From: Adiantum capillus-veneris
Lineage: Eukaryota; Streptophyta; Polypodiopsida; Polypodiales; Pteridaceae
Reading direction: 5' to 3'
Assembly: GCA_014529385.2 (NCBI GenBank)
Contig: CM043969.1
Location: 15,884,446-15,948,445 of the forward strand
DNA: 64,000 nucleotides
Below the pieces are notes generated by a model. It searched no databases. It saw only the letters and a list, made by a program, of their open reading frames with translations, and was not told where the DNA came from. Positions within the stretch are counted from its first letter, which is position 1, and each line of letters starts with the position of its first letter. Shown piece after piece: positions 43,653 through 53,981 of the stretch. A program made the position numbers and the translations under genes.

Positions 43653-45332
43653 TTATTCCACAGGTGTTCTCGTGACATCATGGTAGCTATGATTTTTCAT
43701 GTTTACACGTGTAGTGGTTTCAGCATGTCTTAGATACAAATAATCATACCCCCAGACCTGCACCATCTTGAGTTGCCTCATGAACGGCCTACCAAGGATT
43801 ATTTCATAATTGTTCTTCTTGCCAAAATCTACTATGGAAAATGTATGTTCGTACTCTATGCCACATGAAGATACCACAATTGCCTCAAGCAATCCTTTAG
43901 GCCTTTCTATGTGCCCATCCGCTAGTTGCAACTTCATTCTAGTTGTTCGTATTGCAGGTTTTCCCCATTTTTCCCATAGCAATTTGGTCTCAATGGCAAT
44001 GCCTACTCCGCTATCAAGTATGGCCTTAGTCTCTATGCCGTTATACTCGACTGGTAGAGTAGTGTTTCCGTCTTCACCCTCACAATACTCTCCCACTTTG
44101 TTGAGCGGCACTGGTCAAGTGTTGACTCTCTTCGGTTTTGTGTCATTCAGCTCAATTTCAAAGAACTTAAGAGGCGTCCTTATACCAAATTTTTCAAGAC
44201 ATTTTCCCACTTCTGTCCACATGCTTGGCCTAATTTTTAACAATTCTTCCAACGTGATTGTACACTTGACCGGAGTGGTCAACAAGTCTGTCCAGATTTT
44301 AGTGTCCAATTGATTTGACCCTCCTATTTTTTGAGAAGGTACCTTTCGAATTTCTGACCTTGCCTCGTAGTCTCCCATGTATGGTGGCAAAGTTTTGAAT
44401 GACGCTGGTCTGCTATCTTCGGATGCAACTGAACCATTATCCCCTCGAAATGATTTAGCATCTAAATCCCATTGAGGCTTATTCAAGTTCAACTCCGAGA
44501 AAGGCGCTGACTCGACTGTTTTTGTCTCATATGTTTCTTGAGCTTTTCTCACCATTTCCCATAGCTCTTCAGGCCAAGTTTCTTCCACAATAGGTGTATA
44601 TGGTGGAAAATATTTTAGTGATTCATCAGTGCTATTAGGCACGATTCTTGCATCCTCTACATTAGGCAAGGATTTAACGTTTTCTATCTTGTCAGGTACC
44701 TTTTGTTCAGTTTTGAGAGGTGTTTCATTTTTTGGTGGTTTGATTATTCTATCTCCCACTTCCATAGGTGGAGGCTCTAGTAAAGCTTGTGCAGTTTCAA
44801 TCAGCTGCTTGCACATCTCTAGTCTCTGTTTTTCTATCTCTGGATATGGATATGTCATCCACCTTTGCTCTAGAGTCTGTCTGTTCTTCAATCTTGCTTC
44901 ATATGCTTGCAAGATTTCATCTAAGGGTTCATTGACCTTATCTACCAATGCAGACCCTCCTGAGCTTACGCTTCTTGGTCCTTCCGTTGATTTTAGAGAG
45001 TCAGACTCTCTTTGCTGTTTAAGTTGCTCGCGAGCCATTGTTAGCTCAGCTTCTACAGCTTTCTGTTTTCGCTCACGTCTAGCTTTCATTTTTGCTCTTC
45101 ATTCTTTCCAAGGATTATCACGACTGACGCTAGACTTGTCAGTCTTGATTTCCTCTTGATTTTCATTGTTACTCTTGGGCTGATTGTCATTTTTCCTTGT
45201 TTGGACTCTCGTCAAGACCTTAACAGGAATCGGAGTTTCGTTTTCTGACCCCCCATTGGAAGGCAGAGCTCCCAGCATATTCAAAGTAGTTTTTGCTCCT
45301 TTGCTTAGGTTCTTAGGGCAATCAGGGATCAA
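43653..45332 (-). pseudogene. E5 protease and preceding linker
   Basis: The linker begins in the zinc-knuckle frame at 45,332, contains a charged helix (KARRERKQKAVEAELTMARE) and the DLLTTPVKCTITLEELL block seen before protease in plant Ty3 elements. The protease has AILDSGVGIAI at about 44,009-44,035 (Asp-Ser-Gly active site) and NNYEIILGRPFMRQL. Interruptions: a stop at about 44,114 and a frame change near 45,090. Confidence 0.85.
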
Positions 45333-46548
45333 GTGAGTAATTCCACACTCGGTGCAATATGCGTTGACCCTAATGATTTCATCAATGATGACAGTCCCTC
45401 AACCAATGGTCTCCATCATACTTGTAGCATGGTCCCTTAGGCTGTTGAGGTGCTCCTTGAGCTCCTCTTTGTTCGTGTGAAAGCCTCTACCCGCTCATGC
45501 CTCCGTTGGCTATGAACAACAGTGTTCTTTCATCCAAGATATATCTTCCTTCTCCCGCTGCCTGTACAGCAGTTGGTGGTCTTGTATTTCCTATCATGCT
45601 CCATGGTTCTGGTGTTGAGGGTTCTTCCGATGGATAATAGACAGGATTTGCAGCATACCCATTGGGATCTTTGTAGTATGCATGCATAGGCACCAAAGCC
45701 TTCTCTTCTGATTCAGTTTTACTGTTGGTGTGTATCTTATGCCGACTGGTCGTAATCCTGGTAGGGGTGGTTGTTGTCCCAACACTGATTGTGGTCTTTC
45801 TACACCTACAGGTCCTGGTACATTGCCTGTTTGATATCTAGGCATCGGTGGGACTTGAGGGGATGTCGCCTGAGCTTGCGGAGCATATGGTCATTCTCTC
45901 ACATATCCCTTGTTATAAGAACATTCCTCCGTCCCATGGTTTGTCCATTTTTGTTCAATCGCACACCATTTTGGCTGTTTAGCTTGTGGTTTGGAATACA
46001 ATTTAATCATTTTAAGCACTTCCTCTACAAGCTGTTCTTAGCTTACAACTACTTCTCCTTTTGGTGTTGTCTTAGCAGACTTGCTTCCGCTTTGTTGCGA
46101 GGAGGAATCATCGTTGAGATCCTTGAACTCACCCTCTTTGTAGACCGCACAATTGTCCACAAGGTATAGAGCCTCCCTAGTTAACTCATTCAACATTGTG
46201 CTCCTTTTCATATGTAAGTCCTTTTGGAGATCTGCATTCCTTAGTCCTTGGATGAATATAATCATAAGTCTGGACTGAGTTTGTAGTTCTTCCATGAGGC
46301 AGAACTTAACATATCTTTTTAATCGAAGGGCTGCCTTTCGCAGAGACTCTCCATCTTTCTGTTTGAATTTATGGATTTGTGAGACTGTATTATGAGCTAT
46401 TCCCCTTTGTGGGAATTCCTCGATAAACTCGTCAAACACTTCCTCCATACACTCAAAGTCTCTTCGCTCCATAGAGTCAAACCAAGTAGCAGCATCATCC
46501 TCTAAGGTTAAACCAAATCCTGCAAATTGGGTAGGGAAGTCTAACCAT
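45300..46548 (-). pseudogene. E5 gag, 3' part (after the inserted DNA element)
   Basis: The frame enters from the insertion at 46,548 and gives GLTLEDDAATWFDSM, FDEFIEEFPQRG and KFKQKDGESLRKAALRLKRY, the classic Ty3 capsid core. It continues through a Pro/Gln-rich region. A zinc knuckle (CTECGITHLIPDC, spacing C-x2-C-x3-H-x4-C, one short of the usual) lies near 45,310-45,360. Stops or frame changes occur near 46,038, 45,715, 45,487 and 45,400. Confidence 0.85.
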
Positions 46549-46550
46549 TA

Positions 46551-46613
46551 GGAGAAATATGAACCTTGCATGGGCCTTGTAAGGAATCCTAATTTTTAGG
46601 GATTAAGGCTAAT
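46551..46613 (+). repeat. Left terminal inverted repeat
   Basis: Matches the complement of 55,959-56,003 in two blocks (15 bp at the tip with one mismatch, 15 bp subterminal with one mismatch), with GGCC-containing spacers of different length. The inverted match also runs into the flanking ATTA, so the exact tip is uncertain by a few bases. Confidence 0.8.
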
Positions 46614-47152
46614 GTTGTGTGGGGTTTAGGGGGCAAGGGCATTGAAGAAGGTAGTTTGAGTAGGATTTTCTAGCCTCTTTTTTAGACAAATGTAGGATGT
46701 GGACCTAAAGGGTTACTTTCTCTCTCTAGCTTTTTTTAAAGTGAAGGAAGCATAGGGGTGTGTCCACATCAGCAAAAACGTAGGTCACAAAGAGACAAAA
46801 TTTGACTTTTTTTTAAAAAAATTCATTTTTACTTATTTATAACTTAAAACTCCCTCCCAACATATATACATATCCAAAAATCATTTTTGGACCCATTTTT
46901 TAACCCACAAGCTTAGAAAGTCCATTTTTTCAAAACTCTTTTCTCCCAAAAAGTAATAAACATTTTGTTTTCTCCTCCTTCCTCCCTCCTCTCTCTCTCT
47001 CTCCCTCTCCTCTCCCTCCCTGCCCCTACCTTCCTCCTCCTCCCCAATCTCTCCCTCCCCCCCCTCCCTCCTTCTCTCCTCCCATCTTCCTCAACCTCTC
47101 TACCCTTTCCCCTCTATCTTTTCATCATTTGCTTCCTCACACAACAGCTTCC
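46614..47152 (+). promoter_or_regulatory. Left non-coding region and pyrimidine-rich leader of the transposase gene
   Basis: AT-rich with TATA-like sequences near 46,838 (tatttataac) and 46,861 (catatatac). A C/T-rich run of about 160 bp (46,970-47,130) precedes the first plausible ATG at 47,153. This looks like a promoter and 5' untranslated region; frames of Leu/Ser/Pro through the pyrimidine run are not credible protein. Confidence 0.5.
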
Positions 47153-50066
47153 ATGGTGCTCACGGACATCACAAAATGGTTTTCTTCCACCACCACGTAC
47201 TTCACACACCAAAAGCATACATATTCGCTTACCCACGGCATTTGCACCGAAGACCACTAGTGAAGGTGATCAAAGGTCATCACAGGAATGTCGCACCGCT
47301 TGTGAGACCAATGTTGACATTTGGGTGGATGGCCATTTGTACCCTTACGATCCTATAAGACGCTTCCATCCATCGTTTAATAGCCTTTTCACATTTCTTC
47401 AATTTCTTGGGAGGGGAGAAGCAGGTTTGTTAAGCTATTGCAAGCGGTTGTGTATGGGCGCGGGTGCTTCTTTGCATATGTGGATGCACGAATGTCAAGA
47501 TCTTCACCTCAAGATGACGGCATTACAAGAGAGTGTTGCCTTTTCGAAGAGGGTAGTTAAAACTCTTGAACAACAAATGCAAGAAAAGGATTCCCACATC
47601 CAGAATCTTACCAACACCATCACATACTTGAAAGAAACACCCCTTGGTGCAAGGGAACGCAAACGCACGTATTCATCCATTGAAACTCTTGCACATTTGG
47701 GAGGAGCACGCAAACAAGGAGTTACAGCCACAAGGTGATTTGGTCTTTACTTGCATGATGCATTCTTACTTCACTCTATTTTCTAACATTTATGTTTATT
47801 TGTTGCTAGAAACTTCATCCAGGAGGCATGCGGTGGAACAAGCCAAGATGATCGAGTCAACCTTCTCACTAGTTGTCTCAATACCCAGGACGTGATTTCT
47901 ATCTTACAATCACCTAGAGGTAAGCACATTAAGGATGCAGTCACCAAGGACCTTATGCGTAAATTAAGAAATGTGGTTAGTGATGATGACGTTCAACAAG
48001 CTTGTGATGAGGCTGGAATCAACACCAAAGCCTATCAGGCTATTTTCCAACTCCTAAAGGATGCCCTCAAAGAACATGGCATTGTGGAAAACCTATTTCT
48101 AGTTCCTCACAAGGTCAAGCTTGCAAAGAAGGCCACAAACGAAGATGTGTTCTCTCGCATTGGGACATACCTACACATTGAGAACACAATGCCAACTTCC
48201 CTTTATGCTTTGTGCGCAACAAAGACAAGGGGAAAAGGTAAGAAACAATCCATAAGACCTTCGGAGAAGGGCTTTCCTTACACAATGTGGAACAATATTT
48301 TCGTGGATCTTAGAAGGCTTCAAGAAGCCATGCTTAGATTTTACGAGTTACCTGAAGAAGGTGACACACTTTACTTTTTTCTTTGGTATTATTTTTACCA
48401 TAGACTCTGAAGTTTAAGGTCTTAGCACTATTTATTTTGTAGTGCTTGGCACAAAAGTCGCTTTTGTGCTGAAACTCGATGAGTGTCAAATAGTGAAAGG
48501 CCGAAGGTTAGAGAGGCTAAGTGTCACTCTAATGAATGAGGCCCTTCTGCAAACCAAGCGAAGGGATTCAGTCGAGCCATCTCCCACCCCATCTTTTAGC
48601 GTGCAATCAGAGAAAGACAATTGGTGGTTGGGTGCTATTGAGGTGCCCAAAGAGAACAATGGAGTACTTTCATGGATTTTTGAGAGAACTCTATGGATAA
48701 CAGAAGTAATACACTCCCAAATTGCAGTTCAGAAGTTGGAGATTGAGGGTTTTGGTAGTTATGATGTGGAGTGGCACTTAGGTGGGGATTTGAAGACCAT
48801 AAAGTGTTTGCTTGGCTGCAAACAAGGGACTTCTTCTCTCATGCCTTGTCCATTTTGCACTCGAGGGTACAAACCTAATGGAAAAAAATCACATAAGAGC
48901 ACTGCAAAGGCCGGTTCCATGCTTCCATGGCAAGGGCATGGAGAACAAGGGTTAGATTGTTGTGATGTTGGAGATGAAGGTAGAGAATGGGAAGTGTCTA
49001 TTCTGAGATGTCCCATGCTCAATGCCCCAGACCGTGATCAAAAGGACCACGCTTTGAATCCAATCTTTCAATTTCCTCTATCTTTGATAGGCTATTGAAG
49101 CTCCACATTGACTATGCTTTCACAATGAAACCGTTGGAAAAGTCCCAGGAAGCGATCGAAAGAGTGGAGGTACTCTTGAATTCCATTGGCTGTCATGGTG
49201 GAAATGTGTAATCGTTGCTGCAAAGAACACAGGGGAGGCCCATGAAATTGCTCAACAAGTGTCAATGAGTGGACAAAAAGCTAGACAGTTTTTGAAGAAA
49301 GTTTCCCAAGGAAATCCAAGTTGATATGATGCTCAAAACAGCTCCAACCAGCAGGCAGGTAACCTTTGGGAGCTTTGGAAGGAGTTATGCAAAGCTACTA
49401 CCGACAATGATTCAAATGGAGAGCTTGCAAACAAGCACAAGCAAGTTTGGGCACATTTTGATAAAATGGTCAAGCTTATGGGCCTTAACAGCACAACAGA
49501 AGAACAACGCCAATCATTTCAAGAAACCTTGGTGGATTTTACCAAGGTCTTCACCCTTTCTTGGGGTGAAAATAACATCACACATTACATGGTAAGTCAT
49601 TTTACATGGTGTATTCATTAGAAGGGATTGTTTTTATTTAATAATGTGGATTGTTTACTCATGTGAACAACATATCTTGTTTGCGCATGGTGCATTTTTT
49701 ATGCACAAGTATGGATCGCTTGAAATTTTTAGCACTCAAGGCATGGATAAGTCCCATTATCGAGCAAGGGGAGTGTACTTCAAAAATACTCGACATGGTG
49801 GTGGAATGGTGCAATCCAATTATTTGGAGGAGATGTTCAATTGGTTTTTTCGCACAACATTTGCTCGTAAGCTCACAATGGAGCGTGCGCAACAATCCAA
49901 GATTGCTATTGAAGTGCGGAAATGGAGTCTTCAAGAGCATAGCAACAAGTGGCAAATGTCGCAAGGTCCCACCAAGCATGCTGCATGGCGGCGATGCAGA
50001 GTGCGACAAGGATCAAAGTGGATACTACGCGAGTCACTAAACGTGAACGCAGGGTCCAACTCTTAG
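47153..50066 (+). pseudogene. Transposase-like gene, spliced, with frameshifts
   Basis: Two introns fit exactly: 47,733-47,811 and 48,361-48,442 (GT-AG, frames match); a third donor is at 49,591. The N-terminal part holds a helix likely to coil (KRVVKTLEQQMQEKDSHIQN). The next has DAVTKDLMRKLRNVVSDDDV. Then comes a probable RNase H-fold core: FVLKLDEC (Asp, 48,478), WHLGGDLKTIKCLLG (Asp, 48,787) and PCPFC (48,844-48,858). A C-terminal block follows with HKYGSLEIFSTQGMDKSHY and NTRHGG. The C-x2-C after the second Asp is a trait of several cut-and-paste superfamilies. A frameshift near 49,060, one near 49,210 and a TGA near 49,324 break it. Superfamily not assigned. Confidence 0.65.
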
Positions 50067-50117
50067 TGACATGTTTATTTAAAAAATAATAATTTTGAAA
50101 AAAAAATTAGTGTGAAC

Positions 50118-50148
50118 AGGGCCCTTTTTAAATGGGCCCTTATAAATA
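50118..50148 (+). promoter_or_regulatory. Promoter of the histone H3-like gene
   Basis: GGGCCCTTTTTAAATGGGCCC is followed by TTATAAATA, with the TATA box at 50,141-50,148, about 58 bp before the ATG. GGGCCC/TGGGCC elements are common upstream of plant cell-cycle and histone genes. A closely similar block (GCCCTTTTTAAA...GGGTCCATTATAAAAG) lies upstream of the convergent gene at 53,736. Confidence 0.65.
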
Positions 50149-50205
50149 TTGCATGCTCTCATAAACCACTCATTTCTTAAGAACAGGTGAGCTCTTACCA
50201 ACAAA

Positions 50206-51087
50206 ATGGCGCACACCAAACAAACCGCGAAAGAGCATCCGCCTGCCAACAAAAACACCCTCCAAGGATGTGAGAAGCCATCATGGCTTAAAGGCACAAG
50301 AAAACGGCCACGAACGCTTGGCCGTTCAAGGAACTCATCTGGTAGTGGGCATGGTGGTAGGACACGAGAGTCATCGAGGACTGTTGAATCTCCACCTCCT
50401 CAAGATATAACACCTAGAAGGAGAATGAAGCAACGTGCCCAATGCTGGAGAGAAGAAGAGGTCCAGCAAACATCAACGTTCGATAGGGAGCAGCCGTCGC
50501 ACCACCAATCACAAGCAGGACCATCCAGGACTCGGGTGGTCCATACAAACATTGAATCAGAGAGTGAGCCACCATGGCTGCGAGAAAAAACACCGCGCAC
50601 ACACCGGGTGGCCGTTGGGGGGAAGACATTGCCTAGAGGTTAGGGAGCTCTCCCCACAAGACAAGATTGGCAGCCAAGGGAAGAGGAAGAGTCAGAAAAG
50701 GCTGCAGAACCAGCCCCTAAGCATGCAAATAGGCGCAAGTCTAAGTTTTTCAAGAAGCCTAAACGTCGCCCGCCAGCAAATGTGCAAGTGTCCCCAAGAC
50801 AACCACAGCGGCACCGAAAAATAGCAAAGGCATTTGCAGAAATCGGCCACTACCAGAAGACGACGGAGCTTTTGATTCGACGTGCCCCCTTTTCTCGCAC
50901 TGTGAAGGAGGTGCTTCAAAGCTATGGAAATCAATATAGAATGCAAGCAATAGCGCTAGAGGCTATTCAAGAAGCTGCAAAGGCCCACATCATTTCGATG
51001 TTGGAAGATACCAACCTATGCGCCATACATGCAAAGCGAGGGACAATACAACCAAAAGATATGCAGCTTGCATGTCGATTGCGATGA
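50206..51087 (+). CDS. Divergent histone H3-like protein with long basic tail
   Basis: One frame from ATG 50,206 to TGA 51,087 (293 codons), with a single in-frame TAG at 50,641-50,643. The start, MAHTKQTAKEH, copies the H3 tip: Lys4 and its TKQTA context are kept, Arg2 is His, and the ARKS motifs around Lys9 and Lys27 are absent. A basic, Ser/Pro/Arg-rich tail of about 190 residues replaces the usual 40. The fold follows: HYQKTTELLIRRAPF (alpha-N), SRTVKEVLQSYGNQYRMQ (alpha-1/loop 1), a long alpha-2, and EDTNLCAIHAKRGTIQPKD. It ends at ACRLR without the GERA tail. Loop 1 has the same length as canonical H3, unlike most CENH3. The TAG may be decay or read-through. Confidence 0.88.
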
Positions 51088-51214
51088 GACTTCGAGCATT
51101 AGCCGAAGTTACCCCTCTTTTTGTGTTGCACACCCTTATCTTTGTAATGATTTGACTTTCCAATGACAATATGATCAACAGTTGTGTCTACTGTGTCTAT
51201 TATCTTTGTAATGA

Positions 51215-52035
51215 AATGACTTTGTTATTTCAAGTTCTGTATGTAATTTCAGTCAATTTCAGTAAGTTTGTGCTTTTTAAGTACCCTTGGGGGTAGATAA
51301 GCCTACAAGGGGCAAAAAAAAGCCTGGCCACAAGGGCGTGCAAATGGCCCATCCATCAGTTTTGGATGGGCCATTTTTGCGCCCTTGTGGCCAGGCTTTT
51401 TTTTTGCCCCTTGTAGGATTATCTACCCCCAAGGGTACTTAAAAAGCACAAATTTACTCTAACCTATTGGTTTTGCAACATTATTTTACATGGATCCTTG
51501 TGGACACCCTTTTTTGGCCATTTCAAGCTTTGAATTCCCTATAGGATATCCAAAAAAAATAACATATTGTGAAACCAAGTGTCTATGCAACATTAATTTG
51601 GATTTTTCAATTGTCCGATGTAATTGGACTTTATGGTGGAGGGGTGTACTAGGTAGAGCTAAAGCAGGTGATAGTGTGCTGGAAACTTCATTTCATAATA
51701 GATTTCACCTTTTCTAGTGTCCTTGAGTGTGAACATATGCTGGAATTGCCATAGAAAGGGTGCATCTAAATTAATGATGCAAAACCAATTCATTTCAATA
51801 AATTTGTGCTTTGTAAGTATCCTCGGGGGTAGATAAGCCTACCAGGGGCAAAATAAAGCCTGGCCACAAGGGCGCGCAAATGGCCCATCCAAAACTGATG
51901 GATGGGCCATTTGCGCGCCCTTGTGGCCAGGCTTTTTTTGGCCCTTGGTAGGCTTATCTACCCCCTAGGGAACATAAAATACCTAAATTTACTGAAATTA
52001 CATACAGAACTTGAAATTACAAAGTCACTAATCAA
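51215..52035. repeat. Nested inverted repeat: two hairpins facing each other
   Basis: A hairpin at about 51,268-51,455 has near-perfect arms (GTAGATAAGCCTAC, AGCCTGGCCACAAGGGCG, CAAATGGCCCATCCA) and a tiny loop. A second, about 51,801-51,995, has the same arms. The flanks are also inverted: TTTCAAGTTCTGTATGTAAT at 51,229 matches the complement near 52,010, and the inner flanks match too (TTGGTTTTGCA.CATTA near 51,467, complement near 51,785). The whole is a palindrome of about 820 bp with a spacer of about 250 bp. It fills the gap between the convergent stop codons at 51,087 and 52,158. Confidence 0.9.
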
Positions 52036-52157
52036 AACAATTTTCATATCACCGATTGAAACAATTTTCAAGATTGACAAATCACATTCAAAATAATTTG
52101 CAAGATAGAGAGACAATTTCAAATAATTTTTATTACTTCCAAAACGGTGATTTTATA

Positions 52158-53736
52158 TCATGTATCTGAGGAGTTCATAATTTTTTTGACCATTTCCTGG
52201 CGCCTATTTTGCGCGTAAGGCAACTCCCCAGTCAAGAGGGACTGCGCTATGGCCTTTGGGTCAGTTGAGCCAATGGAATCATGTATCCCTATCTGGGCAA
52301 GCACTTTAACACGAAAGCCAATGCCAAACGCTGTGCATACAAGGGATCTACGCACTAGGAACACTTGATGCGCAGTTTGAGCAATGGTGCTCAAACACAA
52401 AAACTTGCTCAAAGATTTTAACGACCAAGTCATAAAATGGGCTTGGGGAGTAAATTCATTATGGATAATGGCCACATCGCCAGGGGGGAGTTGTCCTAGG
52501 TAATGCGCAAGGGAAGCTTGAGGTCCAAATCCTGTCCGCTTGCCACCCGTCCTTGCGGCAAAATCATCAACCTCCATGACATCCTATCATAAACCGATGA
52601 AGGTTGAGAAAAAATACAATGAAGGATAAAATAGTAACATGAAATTTAGGATACAGTTTACCTCCTGCTCCTTGTCGTCCTCCTCCCTGTTTCCCTTTGC
52701 ATCAAAGTCAATGCTCCCATGCACCACAGATACGACCTTTGGATCATCAGATGGGAGGTTGCATAATGGCATAGGCATCCTAGCAGCCTCAACCTTGGCT
52801 TGCGTGGCTTGGAATTCTTCATCAGCCACGTGAAACTGCTCTGCTGCCAGGACCTCCGCACATACAACTGTAATAGTGTCAGCAACAGAGTCCCCATCTG
52901 GAAAGAGCTTGCTTTCTAGTGCATCTGGCGTATTGTCTAAGCGACATTTGGTGTTGTTGCATAGCACGCTCAAGCATTCATCCATGCGCAGGCCAAATGC
53001 TTTCTCCAAATCATACACGAACACATACTCCTCCCCATCCACTAACACTGAGGAGAAGCGGCTAATTTCTACCTCTGGGATAACCACATCCGTCAGTGGT
53101 AGTGGCACTGGAGTGTCACTAGGGCCAGCCACAACTATGGATTTCTCAACCACTTCCTCAAGACCCCTAGGGTACTCGAACCGGTGTGCCTTTCCTTCCG
53201 CTGCAGGGTTCATGAGGATAACCTGCTGCTCCTTGGTATCCTTGATAAAGGACCCAACCTGAAAGTGTGGTAAGCAAAGCTCCTCCAAATCAGGTTCCTC
53301 GCTCACCAAGAAGATAAATGTTGCGAGCCGAGAAAGGTACTCCACCCCCAACTTGCGCTTCTTGAGCGCTGACACCCCTGGGGCTTGCTCATCCAAGTAA
53401 TGGCCTACATTGGTTGCAATTTCTTGGAATCGTTGCAACCGCTTGGAGAATGGGCGATCACCTTTGTGTATATAGTGCAAAAGATCGCAAGGCACCCAGA
53501 TCCCTACATGTGGGGGGATAGATACAGAATATTTTATGATGTGCTCCTCCATGAACACAAAAATCTCGGCAAATGCATCCATGTGAAGGGCAATTGTGGC
53601 ATCAAGGTCAGGGAGACGAGTAAAAAAGGTGTGGAGGTCCAATATTCCCTTTGTATTTGGTGTCCTCGAGGAAGAGGATGAAGCGTGACAAAGGGGTGGA
53701 TGTGGCTGCAGATGCAGAGGCTGTGGAAGCATCCAT
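52158..53736 (-). CDS. Unknown gene X in the DNA element (two exons)
   Basis: The minus-strand start ATG at 53,736 (MDASTASASAATSTPLSRF) follows a TATA box at 53,817-53,825. One frame change near 53,630-53,650 leads into the long frame (PDLDATIALHMDAFAEIF, PFSKRLQRFQEIATNVG, EISRFSSVLVDGEEYVFVYD, DTITVVCAEVLAAEQFHV). An intron at 52,584-52,661 (GT-AG, phase 0) joins it to the last exon (DDFAARTGGKRTGFGPQAS to KKIMNSSDT). About 500 residues, mostly acidic to neutral, with no motif I recognise. Pairing with the H3-like gene through a shared promoter block suggests a common role, such as chaperone or partner, but this is speculation. Confidence 0.7.
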
Positions 53737-53816
53737 TTCTAGCCTAGGTTGTAGATAGAGAGTGGAGGAGCTCAAGAGTTGCAAAAGTGAAAATAGTGAA
53801 TGAGTTAGGTGGCCCC

Positions 53817-53862
53817 CCTTTTATAATGGACCCTTTTTTTAAGACATTTTAAAAAGGGCACT
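53817..53862 (-). promoter_or_regulatory. Promoter of gene X
   Basis: The minus strand reads GCCCTTTTTAAAATG, then GGGTCCATTATAAAAGG with the TATA box at 53,817-53,825, 81 bp before the ATG. It parallels the H3-like gene promoter at 50,118-50,148 in order and sequence, though with a slightly longer spacer. Confidence 0.6.
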
Positions 53863-53981
53863 TTCACCAAAAAATGATTTCTCATCCCAATGCAAAAAAT
53901 TATATTCAAAGGCATGATTTGTCGAAGCAAATCATGTTGATTACAGCGGGGATCAGTTTGAAAATTGCAAGAGTTACAAAG

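Noticed and set aside
46551-46613. CACTA-type assignment from the C-x2-C motif
   Set aside because: The ends do not begin CACTA and the flanks look like TA; the motif alone is not enough.
46965-47150. N-terminal Leu/Ser/Pro-rich extension of the transposase gene
   Set aside because: No ATG in frame; it is a pyrimidine-rich leader.
48759-49022. Minus-strand frame opposite the transposase core
   Set aside because: Antisense shadow without conserved features.
50206-51087. Calling the H3-like gene the host CENH3
   Set aside because: Loop 1 has the canonical H3 length with no CENH3-type insertion, the tip mimics ordinary H3, and the gene lies inside transposon ends.
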